Source: Leishmania mexicana MHOM/GT/2001/U1103 (Eukaryota; Euglenozoa; Kinetoplastea; Trypanosomatida; Trypanosomatidae). Taken from it: a stretch of 64,000 bases of DNA. The notes under the pieces were generated by a model that did not search any database, was not told the origin of the DNA, and worked only from the letters and a program-made list of their open reading frames with translations. The DNA lies in assembly GCF_000234665.1 (NCBI RefSeq), contig NC_018334.1, positions 496,001 to 560,000 of the forward strand. Direction: 5' to 3'. Shown here piece by piece: positions 39,612 through 50,300 of the stretch. The position numbers were made by a program, and so were the translations under genes. Each line of letters begins with the position of its first letter. Within the stretch, counting starts at the first letter, position 1.

Positions 39612-42600
39612 TCATTCCTGCACGTTACGCCGCTCGACAATGATGAGGCTGCAGTTGTCGAGGCCGACGCCCTCGTCGTTGTCCTCGGGCGCCACACACT
39701 GCGCAAACACGCCGGCGGCGGCCGTGAGAAGAATCGCATCAACGTGGGAAAGTCGTGGGGCAGCACTGTCGTCGTCGTCGTCGTAATACCTGATCATGGA
39801 CTCCTCTGTGACAGCCCTCGAGGTAAAACTCCCGCCCTTGGTGGACAACAGGGTCTTGCGGTTGTTGTCAAGTGCCTCACTGCTGTGCGAAGGACCTCCT
39901 GCGCGCGGCGGCGATACCGGGGACGAGCTCCACGGTAAACCCTCTACAGCAGCGGATGGGCCTCTTAGGCGGTTCTGATAGAGTTCTGCACCACGCAGCA
40001 CAGCATCCATCGCTGACCCAGACACGGCAAGGTCGTTGACGGTGTTCGTGAGCGCCACATGAACCTGGTGCAGCGTCGCCGTGTCCCATACGCCATCGCA
40101 GGCAAGCACAATCCCCCACTGATCCGTGTCGTTTGGCACCGGCATAATCGTAACGTCCGGCACGGCGGAGACGGCCTGCTTGCGCGGCCCGCGACCGCCA
40201 CACTGCTTGAAGTCGAAGTCGCCCAAAGCACGCGGCACGGCAGACATGCCCTCAATACGACCGTTGATAATGTTGTAGCCGGCGGCGTGGATGCGGGCCT
40301 GCTCCGCCTCGTCCGACACGCGGTGCTTCACGCTGATCACCTTCATGCGATCCTTCGTGTAGAAGGCGGCGCCGCTGTCGCCGACGTTCGCACATAGAAC
40401 GAAGTTGGCGGTGATGCCCACCACACATGCCGTGCAACCCACACAGTTGTAGTCCCCACGCACCCCCTCCGGAGTCGAGCGCAGGTAGTCGTCGAGAGAC
40501 ATCAGTGCATCCTCCATGATACTGGCGAAGTACTGGCGGAGCATCTCCATCTCCGGGATCGACACCACAGCTGCCGGGGACGGGCAAATAGCAACGTTTC
40601 CGGCAGACGGGCTCGGGTTTTGGCTCGACCTGCTCCAATGCCGCAGTTCCTCTGCAGCAGCGATCGGCCTCGGCAGGAGCACCCCGGTGCGAGGGGATCC
40701 CACGCCTGCCGCGACAGAGACCATGTCCGGCAACGGCTCCTCCACTGCCTCCCATGCATCCAGTGTTACCCCGGACTTGCGGTTTCGATTCGAGGAATGC
40801 GAGTTGCTGAAGCGTTTGTTGGCGGTGAAGGAGGTGTCTGCCCGTGTACTGGCGGAGTGCCGGTTCTTGCCTCCCACAGCCCCGGCGCCACCCTCGAGCG
40901 CAGAAGACGTCTCCTTCACGCCTGCATCTCCCAGCCCGAGGGTGGCGCCGGCAGCGTGGAGGCGCAGCGACTCCGCGGTCACAGGCACAAGAACGGAGAG
41001 AGACCCGGCAAAAGACGTGTTGCGCAGCTCATCGGCCAGGGTGAACGGGACGTCGGCGGTCTTGGGAGGCGAAGCAGTTTCGTCGCCGTTCGCCTCCGAT
41101 CGCTTGGCGGAGAAGCGGTCGAAAGGAACCGATAAGGCTGCGCTGCCAGACGGCCTGTGGAAGGGGGAGGAGAGATGGGAGTCCGGTATACGGCCGGAGG
41201 CGGCATCGAGAGACAGTGGCGGGCTCGACGCGGCGGGGCCTGCGGGGGTGGTCATGGAGGCAGCGAGCGGGGCAACGTAGTTCAAAATGCCGTCGCCCAT
41301 CGGGGTCGCCGACACGGATTGAGGCAGCCACGGCGCTGCCGCCCCCGTAGAAGCAGCCGAGTCCGTCTCTGCCTTGAGAAAGAACAAGAGCGCGCGGGCA
41401 CGCACGTCATCGGGGCGCGTTTCCTCGATCGCACGCCGCAGGTGCGCCTCGAAGTGGCGGGCCGCCAGCTTTGCCACAGCATCGCCACCGTGCCCGTCAA
41501 ACATGCAGAACACCGCCATCGGCATCGTCTCCTTCGGCGCCCCCTCCGCCTCTTCGCTTGCGGCGCCTGCGGCGGTCGGCGCTGCCTCCTCATCACCCAT
41601 GTTGGGCCTCTCGTGTGTCCCGGAGTCGCTAAGGCGTAGCGCGGAGTTGAACTCCGGTGAGCTCTCAGAGGCAGACGACGCGCTGCGTTCGCAGCTGCCG
41701 TGAACCGTGAGCGAGGAGTCGGGTCCGTGGGTCTGTTCGCCGTCCAGACCCTCCAGCGGATTTTTCGCTGCCGCCTCGGCTGCTGCTGCAGCGACCGCCA
41801 CTTCTCGGAGCTCCTTGCGGTTCACCACCTCCTCGGAGAGGGCCGGAATGTCAACTAAGAACACCGCCTCGGCGTCCTCCTGCGTTGTACGCCATCCTTG
41901 CACGCTGGCAGCAAGTGCGCAGAGCTTGGTGACCGGCTCTCCCACGGTGACTGTGTTGCCGGCAGAGAACTCGAGCAGGTCACGGTTGAGGAACTGCTGC
42001 ATCGGCGAGTGCACAGGGGGTTGTGACAGGGAGTTGTTCGCCACAGTGGTCGGGCGCTGCCGCACCGGCGCGCAGCCGCTCGGCGGGGATTTGGGGGAGA
42101 GACCAAGGGCACCGGCGTCTCCCCTCATCGGCAACTGTGCCCCTCCGTTTGGCAGCGCAGACGCGTTGGAGATCTGCTGCAGTGCGGTTGCAGATGCGGG
42201 CAGCATTTCCAACGCCGTGAACGCCTCCGTGGTCGGTGAGAAGGTGACGTGTTGTAGAGAGGCAGGGATCCACAACCCAGACGGTGTCTTATGGAGAACC
42301 GCAGCAGGGGGCACCTTGTCCATGGAGTGCACACGAGCGGGGGCCTCGGCGCCGACCGCTAACTCTGGAGCGTGGCGTACCGCTGCCGATGCTGTCACAT
42401 CCTTCAGTCGCACCTCGTAGCCGACGCAGTGGATGTCGCGTGCGGGCTGCTTCAGATACGTGCCGCGTGTGAAGGCGATCTGGTCCACCAACGCGTCGTA
42501 GACCTCGGTGTGCTTCCACGTGAATTGCTGACACTTTTCGCACCAAAAGATGCGGTCGAAGCTGTTCATGATGTCTAGGAGATTCAGAAACAGCGTGCAC

Positions 42601-45600
42601 GCGCTCGGGTTCTGCAAGTGGTGGCGGCGGACATGCGACGGACATACCGCCTCAAGACAGTGCAAGCACAGAAAAGCAGCTGGCCGCCGATGGCAGCGGC
42701 TGCAGTGATCGTAGAGGTCATTTGCATCGTATCGGCTGCAGTCCAGCCCCTTGAAGTCCTTTGCAATAAAAGCTGCATCGCAATGGCACGCACCATCGTT
42801 GGCCTCATCATCGCATGCGTCGTGGTCGCCCTTGGCTCCCGATCCTTCCTCCATGCGTTCCAGCGGCGCCGTGAAACTCCCTCGATCGTCTGGTGACATG
42901 TGCCCATGCCGCTCGTACCGGCCAACCTCGTCTTCCGGGTCCATAAGCATAACGCCGGCAGCGGGGTCGAAGATGAGCCGCGCCGCCACCTTCGCATCGC
43001 ACGAGCCCTGCGGAAGCTCCTCCTCATCCGCCGGGTCCATGTTGTACTCGGCGGCCACCGTTCCAAACGTAAAGTCCTCTGGCTCCAGGCGCATCGTGCC
43101 GGAGGCCTGCGCAGGAGTGCGGCGGAACTGACTGCACGAAAGTGACACAGACGCCCGCGCATCAGCGCTGCAGTCGGCATCCGGCAGCACAACAAGGCCG
43201 CTCGGGCGCGAGCCGCCAGCGTTGGCGCCAGGATACATGGAAGGGCTGCCTTTTGGGGTCAGGGGCGCTGGCGTCATGAGGTGACTGTCGGCAGCTCCCA
43301 AGGACGGCGAGCCGGCTGGTATGGATGCGGGGCTTGCATCGGCAGAGGGCAGTGGGTGAGGCGGTTGCTGATCACTGGCGGGTGTCAAGTTCGGCGTCGC
43401 GCTTTTCTTCCTGTGAGGGATGCTCTCAAGCGAGAAGCCGTGGCGCAGCTTCGCTTCAGGGTCACTGTTTACAGCGCTGATGCTGGTGTTCGGGTTACTT
43501 TTCGGCGATGCAAGGACGGTGAGCGGCGTCTTTGACGCTGCCTCTGGCACGACCTCGTACCGAGGCAGGAAGACGTGCTCAACCGATGTCCACATACCCA
43601 CCGTGCGGCGCTGCGCAGCATCTCCGTCGTCGTCGTCAGCCGCCACCGCCGACGCCGCAGCAGCAACGGCGTCATCCTTCGCTCGATTTCCGCGGTGGCG
43701 GCACCACTGCCTTCCCGCTGCCTCCCCAAAACGACCCTCTTCCTCGTTTGAAGCGCCAGCCTCGTCGCTGCCTCTCTGATCCCAGATTGTCTCAATGCCG
43801 TCGTCGGTGTCCACTTTACCCGTCCTGCTGCCGGCACTGTCCTTCGCAAAGACGCCTGACTGTGAAAAGAGAGCCGTCGACTCCTTGCTATCGACCCCTG
43901 GACCGGTGCGGTGCCGCCGCCGCCGACTGCCGCCGCCGCTACGGTGCCGACCATGCTGTAAGGCTACCCTGCCACCTTGCTGCTGCTCGTTGCACTTGTG
44001 GTGGAAGCTCGTCATGGTGCCGTAGTGGAGACTGGAGTAAGTGCTGCGGCGACGCAGCTTCCGAAGCTCGGCTGTGGTTGCACTCATGATGCTGTCGCCG
44101 CCGTAGTAGCTATAGATGGTGCGCTGTTGATAGTCCCCATCAGAGTCTTCTGCATCGCCCGGATTTGCCGTGTTGGCAGCAGCGCCGCCGCCTGTGGAAG
44201 GGCAGGCGCCAGACTCCACCACACTCGACCGCCGCCGCATGGTGTGAGTGCTCAACTCATCAACGGAGCTGCAGCCAGCAGGGGTGCCAGCGTTGGCCGT
44301 TGGCGTTGTCGCAGAGAGGTCCTCGACCGACGGCGCAGGCGCGATCATCGCTGAGGTTAACGCCGACGAGGCCTTGCCGAGCGAGTTGGCCTGGCTGTTC
44401 GCTTGCTGGGGCACTGTCGGCAACTGAGAGACACCGGAGGAAAAGATCGAAACAACGCCCGCATTCAAGCTTTGGTTAGCTGACTCCGACCCCGACCCCG
44501 ACGACCCGCCTGACGTCTCGGTCAGCATAAACGCGGCAGCTGGGATTGGGCCAAGCGGCATCGGTAGGTCATCGCGGGTGCGGCGTACGTTGGCTAAGCC
44601 TGTGAAAACACCATGTGAAGACGCCACCGCTGTGTGAGTCGGAAGCGGAGGGAAGCGCGCGTTGACGATCGACCGCAACCCCGCCGTGGATCGTGAGGAA
44701 GGCGACAGGGGCTCCGGTGTAACGGAGCCCGGCATGGCGCCACTACGGTTTCCAGACGCAAGGGCCAGCAGCGCAATATCATCGAGCGTGTGACTGCGCC
44801 GATGGTGTCTCAGAGACGAGGACGAGAAGATGCAGCTGTTCTCTGCGCCTCTCCGGCGACCAGCACTCGAGGCGGCGATCGGGGCACCGTCCGGCGCCAG
44901 CATCTTGCTGCGATGACGTCTGCGTGGGCGTGCGGTGCAGCTCAGCTGAGTGCTGCTCAAAGAAACGGAGTTCTCAGAAAGAGCGGGTGCTCGCGTGGGT
45001 TGCGTTGAGGAAAGTCCGCGAGTCACATGGGCATCTCCCTGCGACGTGCGCACCTGTTGATACTGCCTCCACCGGTCTACAATGGTGCCGGAGGCCCGCG
45101 CGCGCACCTTGCAAAAAACACCCGGTAAGGGGGTAGTACCAAACGCGTTGTCAGTGTAGTGGTGCTGCTCCAATTTGAAGTTCGGCTGTGGCGAGTCAGT
45201 CGACAACGACGTCTGTAGCCCGTCCGCACAAACAAGTCGCGACGCCGTGCTACTACCAGTGGACTGAGGGGCTACGTCGAGGCTCTCTGTGCGTGCTCGC
45301 GTGCAGCACCGGAGAGGCTTTGAAAGACAGGCCGTCTTCATCACATCCGACCCCGACTCGCTGGTGAGCATGCTCGGCATCGTCTGCGACTGTCCCGGAC
45401 CTTCACGCATGGTTTCCGAGTGCTCTGTCGAGATCCTTGTCTCAATGACGCCACTATCTCGTGAGGCAGACGCGCTAGAGTTCGTGTTATACCGCGCGTA
45501 CGGGCTCGCCATGTTAAACTCCATCGGCGTCGACTCGATGTTAGCGTCGTAAAAATGCAGGCGCGCCTCGTTCTGCGTGCAGGCCAGCAGGCTCTCCTCC

Positions 45601-47312
45601 TCGTCCACACAACTCCTCTCGCCCACGTCCGCGTCGGCAGGGTTCGTGGAGGCCGTGCCGGCGCTGCCGCTGCTGTCCCGAAGCCAACGCGCTTGCCCAG
45701 AATGTCTTCTAGAAATAGCACCTGGGTCCTGGTCCTCCTCTTTCTCTGCCTGCCAGCCCTGAGCAAAGAAACGAAACTGGGGTTTCGTGGAGTTAGATGC
45801 CGAGGGTCCGGACGGACCGCACCTCTTCAGGTGAGAGGCCAACGCAGGAGGGACGGTAGCCGGTGGTGGAGGGGACGGCCTTAAGCTCTCAATGGTTGTG
45901 AGCTGGGCGACCGGCAGTCGCGGAAGTGGCCGGGTCGCTGGCAGCTCGCTTGTACCCTCGGTGCCCGTACTGCAATCTCTATCCGCAGACACCTGTTCTG
46001 TTGGATCCTGCGCAGCTGGACCGAGCCTCTGTAACGGGGACGCGGTGCTGAGAGAAGGATAACCAGACGGCAAGCTCGGCACTTGCATCACGGGCGTCGT
46101 TGCCCTGAAGGCGACTCTCTCCGGCAACGCAGCCGCTGGGCTTCGCGGTGTGAGTTGCGCGGTGTTGGCTGCAGGCAAGGAGGACGGGGTAGCCACGCTG
46201 CCCTCTGACGGGGCGGTAAAACTTGAGCTTGCAACAGCTCCTCGAGGAGGGCTTCCCGCCAGAATAGGGGAGCCTGCAGCGATAAAGGGCTTCCGCGCAG
46301 CGACGGCAGCCCGCTGCCGATCCTTGAAGCTCATCCCGGGCGAGCTTGTCGAGGTGGACGACACGGGTAACAGTATGGGCATCTCCTCCATGTTTCGGCT
46401 CCCAAACTCCGTTGAAGAGGTCGTGGCGCTACCCAGGGTGGTCGGTGTCCGCAGTTTCGGGAGAGGCGCTTCTGTGTCGTCGGCAATTGTCTGAGCCGCC
46501 GTGTTGCCGTATGCCAAGCTGACAGAGGTGCACAACAGTGACGAGGGTAAATGCGGCGGAGGTGCTGCTGCTGCTGCGCTGGCGGTGCCCTGTGGGTGCA
46601 GGGTTAGCGGACTCCCTAGTTGCGACGCAGATGCAAGGCTGCCAGAGTGCTCGTGTAGTGAGCCAGTCGGCTTGCTCGTAAAGGAGAAGTTCGACGAGGC
46701 GGCGCGCAACACCATGGAGTCAGGCACATTAGGGACCTCCTCCACGGCCACCGCCGCCGTGAGTGCATCCGGGCTGGCAAGGGTGATCGGCGTCTGAGTC
46801 GGTGCACGGGGCGCCCCAGCGCGGCTCCCTCTGGAAGAAGGCCCCATCTCTGTAAATATGCACGCTGTAAGAGGCGGGGATGCGGCTGCCGTGGTCCTCT
46901 TCAAGGCTGACTGCGGGAGCGGATGCTCCCGACCGGGAGAAAGGTCTAACGTTAGGGGTGAAGACGAAGACGCGGTGCTCATTGGAGAGTGCGCCGGGCG
47001 ACCGCCTATAGCTCTGAGCTCAAGATCAGTGCTACCGCTAGCACCAGCGCGCTGGCGCTGCCTATCCTTGAAGCTGAGACGCTGTTTACGTCCAGAAAGA
47101 GAGACTGCATCGGTTTGAGCGGTGTCGCTCGGGTTTTCCACTAAGGGAGACAGTGTCGCAGACGACGATGTGGCGTCTGTGCGAAGCAGCGACAACGAAG
47201 TGCGCCCGCTTCCTGCCCCATGAAGTCCCGTTGTCCCGGGCGACGAAGCTGCAGAGGTGTCAACAGCTGCGCTGCCGGCGTCCGTAATCTTGGCCTCGGT
47301 GTCCGAGCTCAT
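39612..47312 (-). CDS. Giant PP2C-family protein phosphatase with UBP-type zinc finger
   Basis: This is a 2566-residue protein with a clear ATG at 47312 (MSSDTEAKIT). Residues 1-~1500 are Ser/Pro/Ala-rich and look disordered. At ~1534-1595 a cysteine/histidine cluster follows the spacing C-x2-C-x8-C-x2-C-x4-C-x2-H-x3-H and ends FWCEKC, closely like the UBP/BUZ ubiquitin-binding zinc finger. The C-terminal half carries a metal-dependent Ser/Thr phosphatase domain of the PP2C class. RTTQED lies near 1804, FDGHGG near 1937, NCVGCTACVVGI near 2290, GDSGAAF near 2312, ACDGVWD near 2404 and LDNCSLIIVE near 2553, so all metal-binding Asp motifs are present and activity is plausible. The fold is interrupted by a ~320-residue low-complexity insertion after FDGHGG and a ~100-residue one before the last motif; the latter contains a run of Asp. 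Likely cytosolic, with no signal or membrane segment. Substrate unknown. Confidence 0.92.
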   Translation of the reverse strand: MSSDTEAKITDAGSAAVDTSAASSPGTTGLHGAGSGRTSLSLLRTDATSSSATLSPLVENPSDTAQTDAVSLSGRKQRLSFKDRQRQRAGASGSTDLELRAIGGRPAHSPMSTASSSSPLTLDLSPGREHPLPQSALKRTTAAASPPLTACIFTEMGPSSRGSRAGAPRAPTQTPITLASPDALTAAVAVEEVPNVPDSMVLRAASSNFSFTSKPTGSLHEHSGSLASASQLGSPLTLHPQGTASAAAAAPPPHLPSSLLCTSVSLAYGNTAAQTIADDTEAPLPKLRTPTTLGSATTSSTEFGSRNMEEMPILLPVSSTSTSSPGMSFKDRQRAAVAARKPFIAAGSPILAGSPPRGAVASSSFTAPSEGSVATPSSLPAANTAQLTPRSPAAALPERVAFRATTPVMQVPSLPSGYPSLSTASPLQRLGPAAQDPTEQVSADRDCSTGTEGTSELPATRPLPRLPVAQLTTIESLRPSPPPPATVPPALASHLKRCGPSGPSASNSTKPQFRFFAQGWQAEKEEDQDPGAISRRHSGQARWLRDSSGSAGTASTNPADADVGERSCVDEEESLLACTQNEARLHFYDANIESTPMEFNMASPYARYNTNSSASASRDSGVIETRISTEHSETMREGPGQSQTMPSMLTSESGSDVMKTACLSKPLRCCTRARTESLDVAPQSTGSSTASRLVCADGLQTSLSTDSPQPNFKLEQHHYTDNAFGTTPLPGVFCKVRARASGTIVDRWRQYQQVRTSQGDAHVTRGLSSTQPTRAPALSENSVSLSSTQLSCTARPRRRHRSKMLAPDGAPIAASSAGRRRGAENSCIFSSSSLRHHRRSHTLDDIALLALASGNRSGAMPGSVTPEPLSPSSRSTAGLRSIVNARFPPLPTHTAVASSHGVFTGLANVRRTRDDLPMPLGPIPAAAFMLTETSGGSSGSGSESANQSLNAGVVSIFSSGVSQLPTVPQQANSQANSLGKASSALTSAMIAPAPSVEDLSATTPTANAGTPAGCSSVDELSTHTMRRRSSVVESGACPSTGGGAAANTANPGDAEDSDGDYQQRTIYSYYGGDSIMSATTAELRKLRRRSTYSSLHYGTMTSFHHKCNEQQQGGRVALQHGRHRSGGGSRRRRHRTGPGVDSKESTALFSQSGVFAKDSAGSRTGKVDTDDGIETIWDQRGSDEAGASNEEEGRFGEAAGRQWCRHRGNRAKDDAVAAAASAVAADDDDGDAAQRRTVGMWTSVEHVFLPRYEVVPEAASKTPLTVLASPKSNPNTSISAVNSDPEAKLRHGFSLESIPHRKKSATPNLTPASDQQPPHPLPSADASPASIPAGSPSLGAADSHLMTPAPLTPKGSPSMYPGANAGGSRPSGLVVLPDADCSADARASVSLSCSQFRRTPAQASGTMRLEPEDFTFGTVAAEYNMDPADEEELPQGSCDAKVAARLIFDPAAGVMLMDPEDEVGRYERHGHMSPDDRGSFTAPLERMEEGSGAKGDHDACDDEANDGACHCDAAFIAKDFKGLDCSRYDANDLYDHCSRCHRRPAAFLCLHCLEAVCPSHVRRHHLQNPSACTLFLNLLDIMNSFDRIFWCEKCQQFTWKHTEVYDALVDQIAFTRGTYLKQPARDIHCVGYEVRLKDVTASAAVRHAPELAVGAEAPARVHSMDKVPPAAVLHKTPSGLWIPASLQHVTFSPTTEAFTALEMLPASATALQQISNASALPNGGAQLPMRGDAGALGLSPKSPPSGCAPVRQRPTTVANNSLSQPPVHSPMQQFLNRDLLEFSAGNTVTVGEPVTKLCALAASVQGWRTTQEDAEAVFLVDIPALSEEVVNRKELREVAVAAAAAEAAAKNPLEGLDGEQTHGPDSSLTVHGSCERSASSASESSPEFNSALRLSDSGTHERPNMGDEEAAPTAAGAASEEAEGAPKETMPMAVFCMFDGHGGDAVAKLAARHFEAHLRRAIEETRPDDVRARALLFFLKAETDSAASTGAAAPWLPQSVSATPMGDGILNYVAPLAASMTTPAGPAASSPPLSLDAASGRIPDSHLSSPFHRPSGSAALSVPFDRFSAKRSEANGDETASPPKTADVPFTLADELRNTSFAGSLSVLVPVTAESLRLHAAGATLGLGDAGVKETSSALEGGAGAVGGKNRHSASTRADTSFTANKRFSNSHSSNRNRKSGVTLDAWEAVEEPLPDMVSVAAGVGSPRTGVLLPRPIAAAEELRHWSRSSQNPSPSAGNVAICPSPAAVVSIPEMEMLRQYFASIMEDALMSLDDYLRSTPEGVRGDYNCVGCTACVVGITANFVLCANVGDSGAAFYTKDRMKVISVKHRVSDEAEQARIHAAGYNIINGRIEGMSAVPRALGDFDFKQCGGRGPRKQAVSAVPDVTIMPVPNDTDQWGIVLACDGVWDTATLHQVHVALTNTVNDLAVSGSAMDAVLRGAELYQNRLRGPSAAVEGLPWSSSPVSPPRAGGPSHSSEALDNNRKTLLSTKGGSFTSRAVTEESMIRYYDDDDDSAAPRLSHVDAILLTAAAGVFAQCVAPEDNDEGVGLDNCSLIIVERRNVQE

Positions 47313-50300
47313 TATGCGGTCCCCAGCTAAGACGTGTTATGAAGCGAGGGCGCAGAAAGGCGTTCGAGCGATTAAAATTCAGGTCGTGTCTGCCGATAGC
47401 ACACCCTCACGAGCAGAGCCCACACGTGCGCACCTTCGCTGGACAAGACGACAAGACGGAGTCGCGCTCTAGAGAAAGGGGCGGCGAAGACGTGCGCTCG
47501 GCTGCGGAAGTGCGACGACGACGGCGGTGGAGAGGGAGGTAGTGATCAAGCAGCAGCAGCAGCAGTAGCAGCACCCACTAAAGTGAATCAGGAAGACGGC
47601 AAGCCGTAGCAACAGCAGGGACAAATCACGAGAGGCGGCAACACGTTCGGAATCAACACGAAAAAAAAACGGGAGTGAGGACAGGACCAAGCGCCCTCCC
47701 CTCCCCCTCACTCCACAGCCCTACAGGGAGACAAAGGGCAAAAACGGCGACTCCGTCGTGTTGCCTCCGGCCACGGCGAACAACTCTCTCTCCGAAGACT
47801 CGAGATGGGGGCTCGACGGCAATTTGTGAAGGCGTCTGCGCTGGAGACGAGTCCGTTTGGCTCTCATGAAGAAAGAAACAGGCCGAGCTCTCGCCCTCTT
47901 ACTTCTCTTTCCGCCCAAAAAGCCACGTCAACCCCCCCCCCTCCTTGCGCAACAAGAGCAGGCTCGTTCAAACCGAAGCTGACGAGGAGACGACGCCGAC
48001 AATGATAACAAAGCAAGCCTCGGCAGGTGTGTGGTCGTGTGCGTGTGTGTCACACGGGTCAGAAAGCAAGCGTATCCGCTCCCCCCCCCCAAAAAAAAAA
48101 ATTGCCCTTTCTGTGAGTTGCGGGTATGATTTCGAGGCGCGCGTGTAGCGATACACACACGCGGCCTCTACCTCTGCTCCTGCCTCCCAAGTGGTGGAGG
48201 CTCCCTGCCTAGAGGAGACGACGAGGGCGGTGCTGGCCGCTGGCAGCAGAAGATGAGAGAGAAGCAGAAGCGACAAGATCCCCGACAGTGTAGTACGAAG
48301 AAGAAGAAAAGCGGGCCGCTGGTACACACATCAGAAAGAGCAGTCCGATATCTGCAGGCACCCGAAGTACCAAAGGAAAAGGAAGAGCACGAAATATATC
48401 TGGTCACGCTTCGCCCTGCAATGCGAGTATGGCGGTTCTCTGAGTCTGTCGTCTGCGTGTTCTCTGCCGACAACTGAGATGCAAAAAAAAACGAAACAAA
48501 AAAGGACCGAGAGGTAAGGCGACAATCGGCGACACTGAGCGAGCGAAAAATAACGTCTGCGCCGCTCGAAGTCGTTCAAAGGCGGGGAAAAGGGCGCCGT
48601 TGTGGTGCCGCTGTCAGCCGTGTGCTGCTCGGCTGTACCGGTGAAGACAAAGATACGCGACGCCCAAGCCGAAAGAAGCGAAGCCTTGAACGACAACGAC
48701 AGTGAAAGATTTGTCAAGAGAGAAAGGGAGAGGGAAGGGGGGCGCTCAGCAGGGTGGGGGAGAGAGAAGGGGAGGGGGCACTAACCACAGCACGTCAGAT
48801 GATCAACAGCAGCACGAACAAGATGCTATCAAGCACGGCGCTCTCTTTGCTCTGCTAAGTTGAGGAAAGCGAGGCGGTCAATCGTGTTAGGGCGCAGCAG
48901 ATCGGTAGTACAAGGAGACAAGCACTTGGCAGAGAGGCTCACCAAAAGAGTCCGCGTACGTGCTGCAGCACGCGGCGTCACGGTCTCCGACACTCAGAGA
49001 AGCGAAATGATAGGGAAAGAAAAAGAGCAGCGAGAGAGAAAGAGAGAAAGTGACAGAGGGTACAGATAGCGCGCGCTTACCAGCCAACACAACCGGAAGG
49101 AAAGACGAAGGGCAACGGCGGAGAAACGAAGGAAAACAACTGTATGTCTACGGGGGACACCACATACAAAAAAAAAGAAAGGGAGTTCGAGGTGAGAGAT
49201 CCGCAAGACCGCACAAGTATCACCGGCTGTACGCAAGCAGCCGAAGCACCCCTGTTTGGATCCACACCTATAGCTCGGACTCTTACGCGAATTGACTTTC
49301 CGAGGTGCACTTGCCCTCTCTCCCTTCTTTTTCCCTCAAACTCCGATCGACGCTGCAGAGCTTGGGGATATCGCGTCGAAGCACTTTTTTTTTCGCTGAG
49401 GCGCCACCGCTCGTGCCGAGGGGCGGAGCCTTCCGCACAGCACTCGGATAAGAGAAGCGTCGTCAGCACAAGTTGTACAGGCACAAGTACAGATATCCCG
49501 GACGCGCATATAATGTATCACGGAAAAGAAAAAGAGGGGACAGAACAAAAGGCGGTGAAGAAAGGTGTAAGTAAAAAAAAGCACGTCAAAGCGTTGGGCC
49601 AGGCAGGACTTGTGTCCTGCTGCCGTCGCGTACTGACGTGTTGCGTGCGCTAGTGTGCGGTTCAAGAGGGGAAAGGCAGCGCTGCGGGTGCCAGTTGAAA
49701 AAGACGCAGAGACACGAGAGAGGCAGAGAGGGAGTCAGTGAGTAGGTCGAGCTCATCAAAGGAAAAGGGATGCGTAGGACGGCCCGTCATTGCTGCGGGA
49801 GGAGGGAGGTCACTGCAAGCATGACAGCAGCCCTGACGGGCTCGGTTCACGAGAGGACCCTTCTGCGAAGTAAGGGTCATCATCCAGTGGAGACGGAGCT
49901 CACAATTGTCCATGAGCGCCGTGTGCTCCGCAAGGCACTCTAAGCCTTACTGCGGAAGGCACACGAGTGGCCGCATCTCCTTCGCAGGCGGATGTGTGTA
50001 AAGCATAACACGGAGCTGCACTTCGTGCGCCACTCCTCCACCTCATACGTCGCTCTTTGGTCTTTTTTTTCTGTTCGCTTGTGGCTCGTTGTTGCGGATA
50101 CAAGGACGCGGTAACATTGACGCGCGTCTCGGCAACGCATGTGAGTGCGCGGACGACAACGAAAAGCAAGGAGGGGGCTTTAAAATGAAAAGTAACATAA
50201 AAACAAAAAACAAAAACAGCAGAAGACCGTTGATGAGAGAGGGGAACGAGCATGCCAACGACGTCGGTGACACATGAGCGACACGACGAAGAGAGCAACC

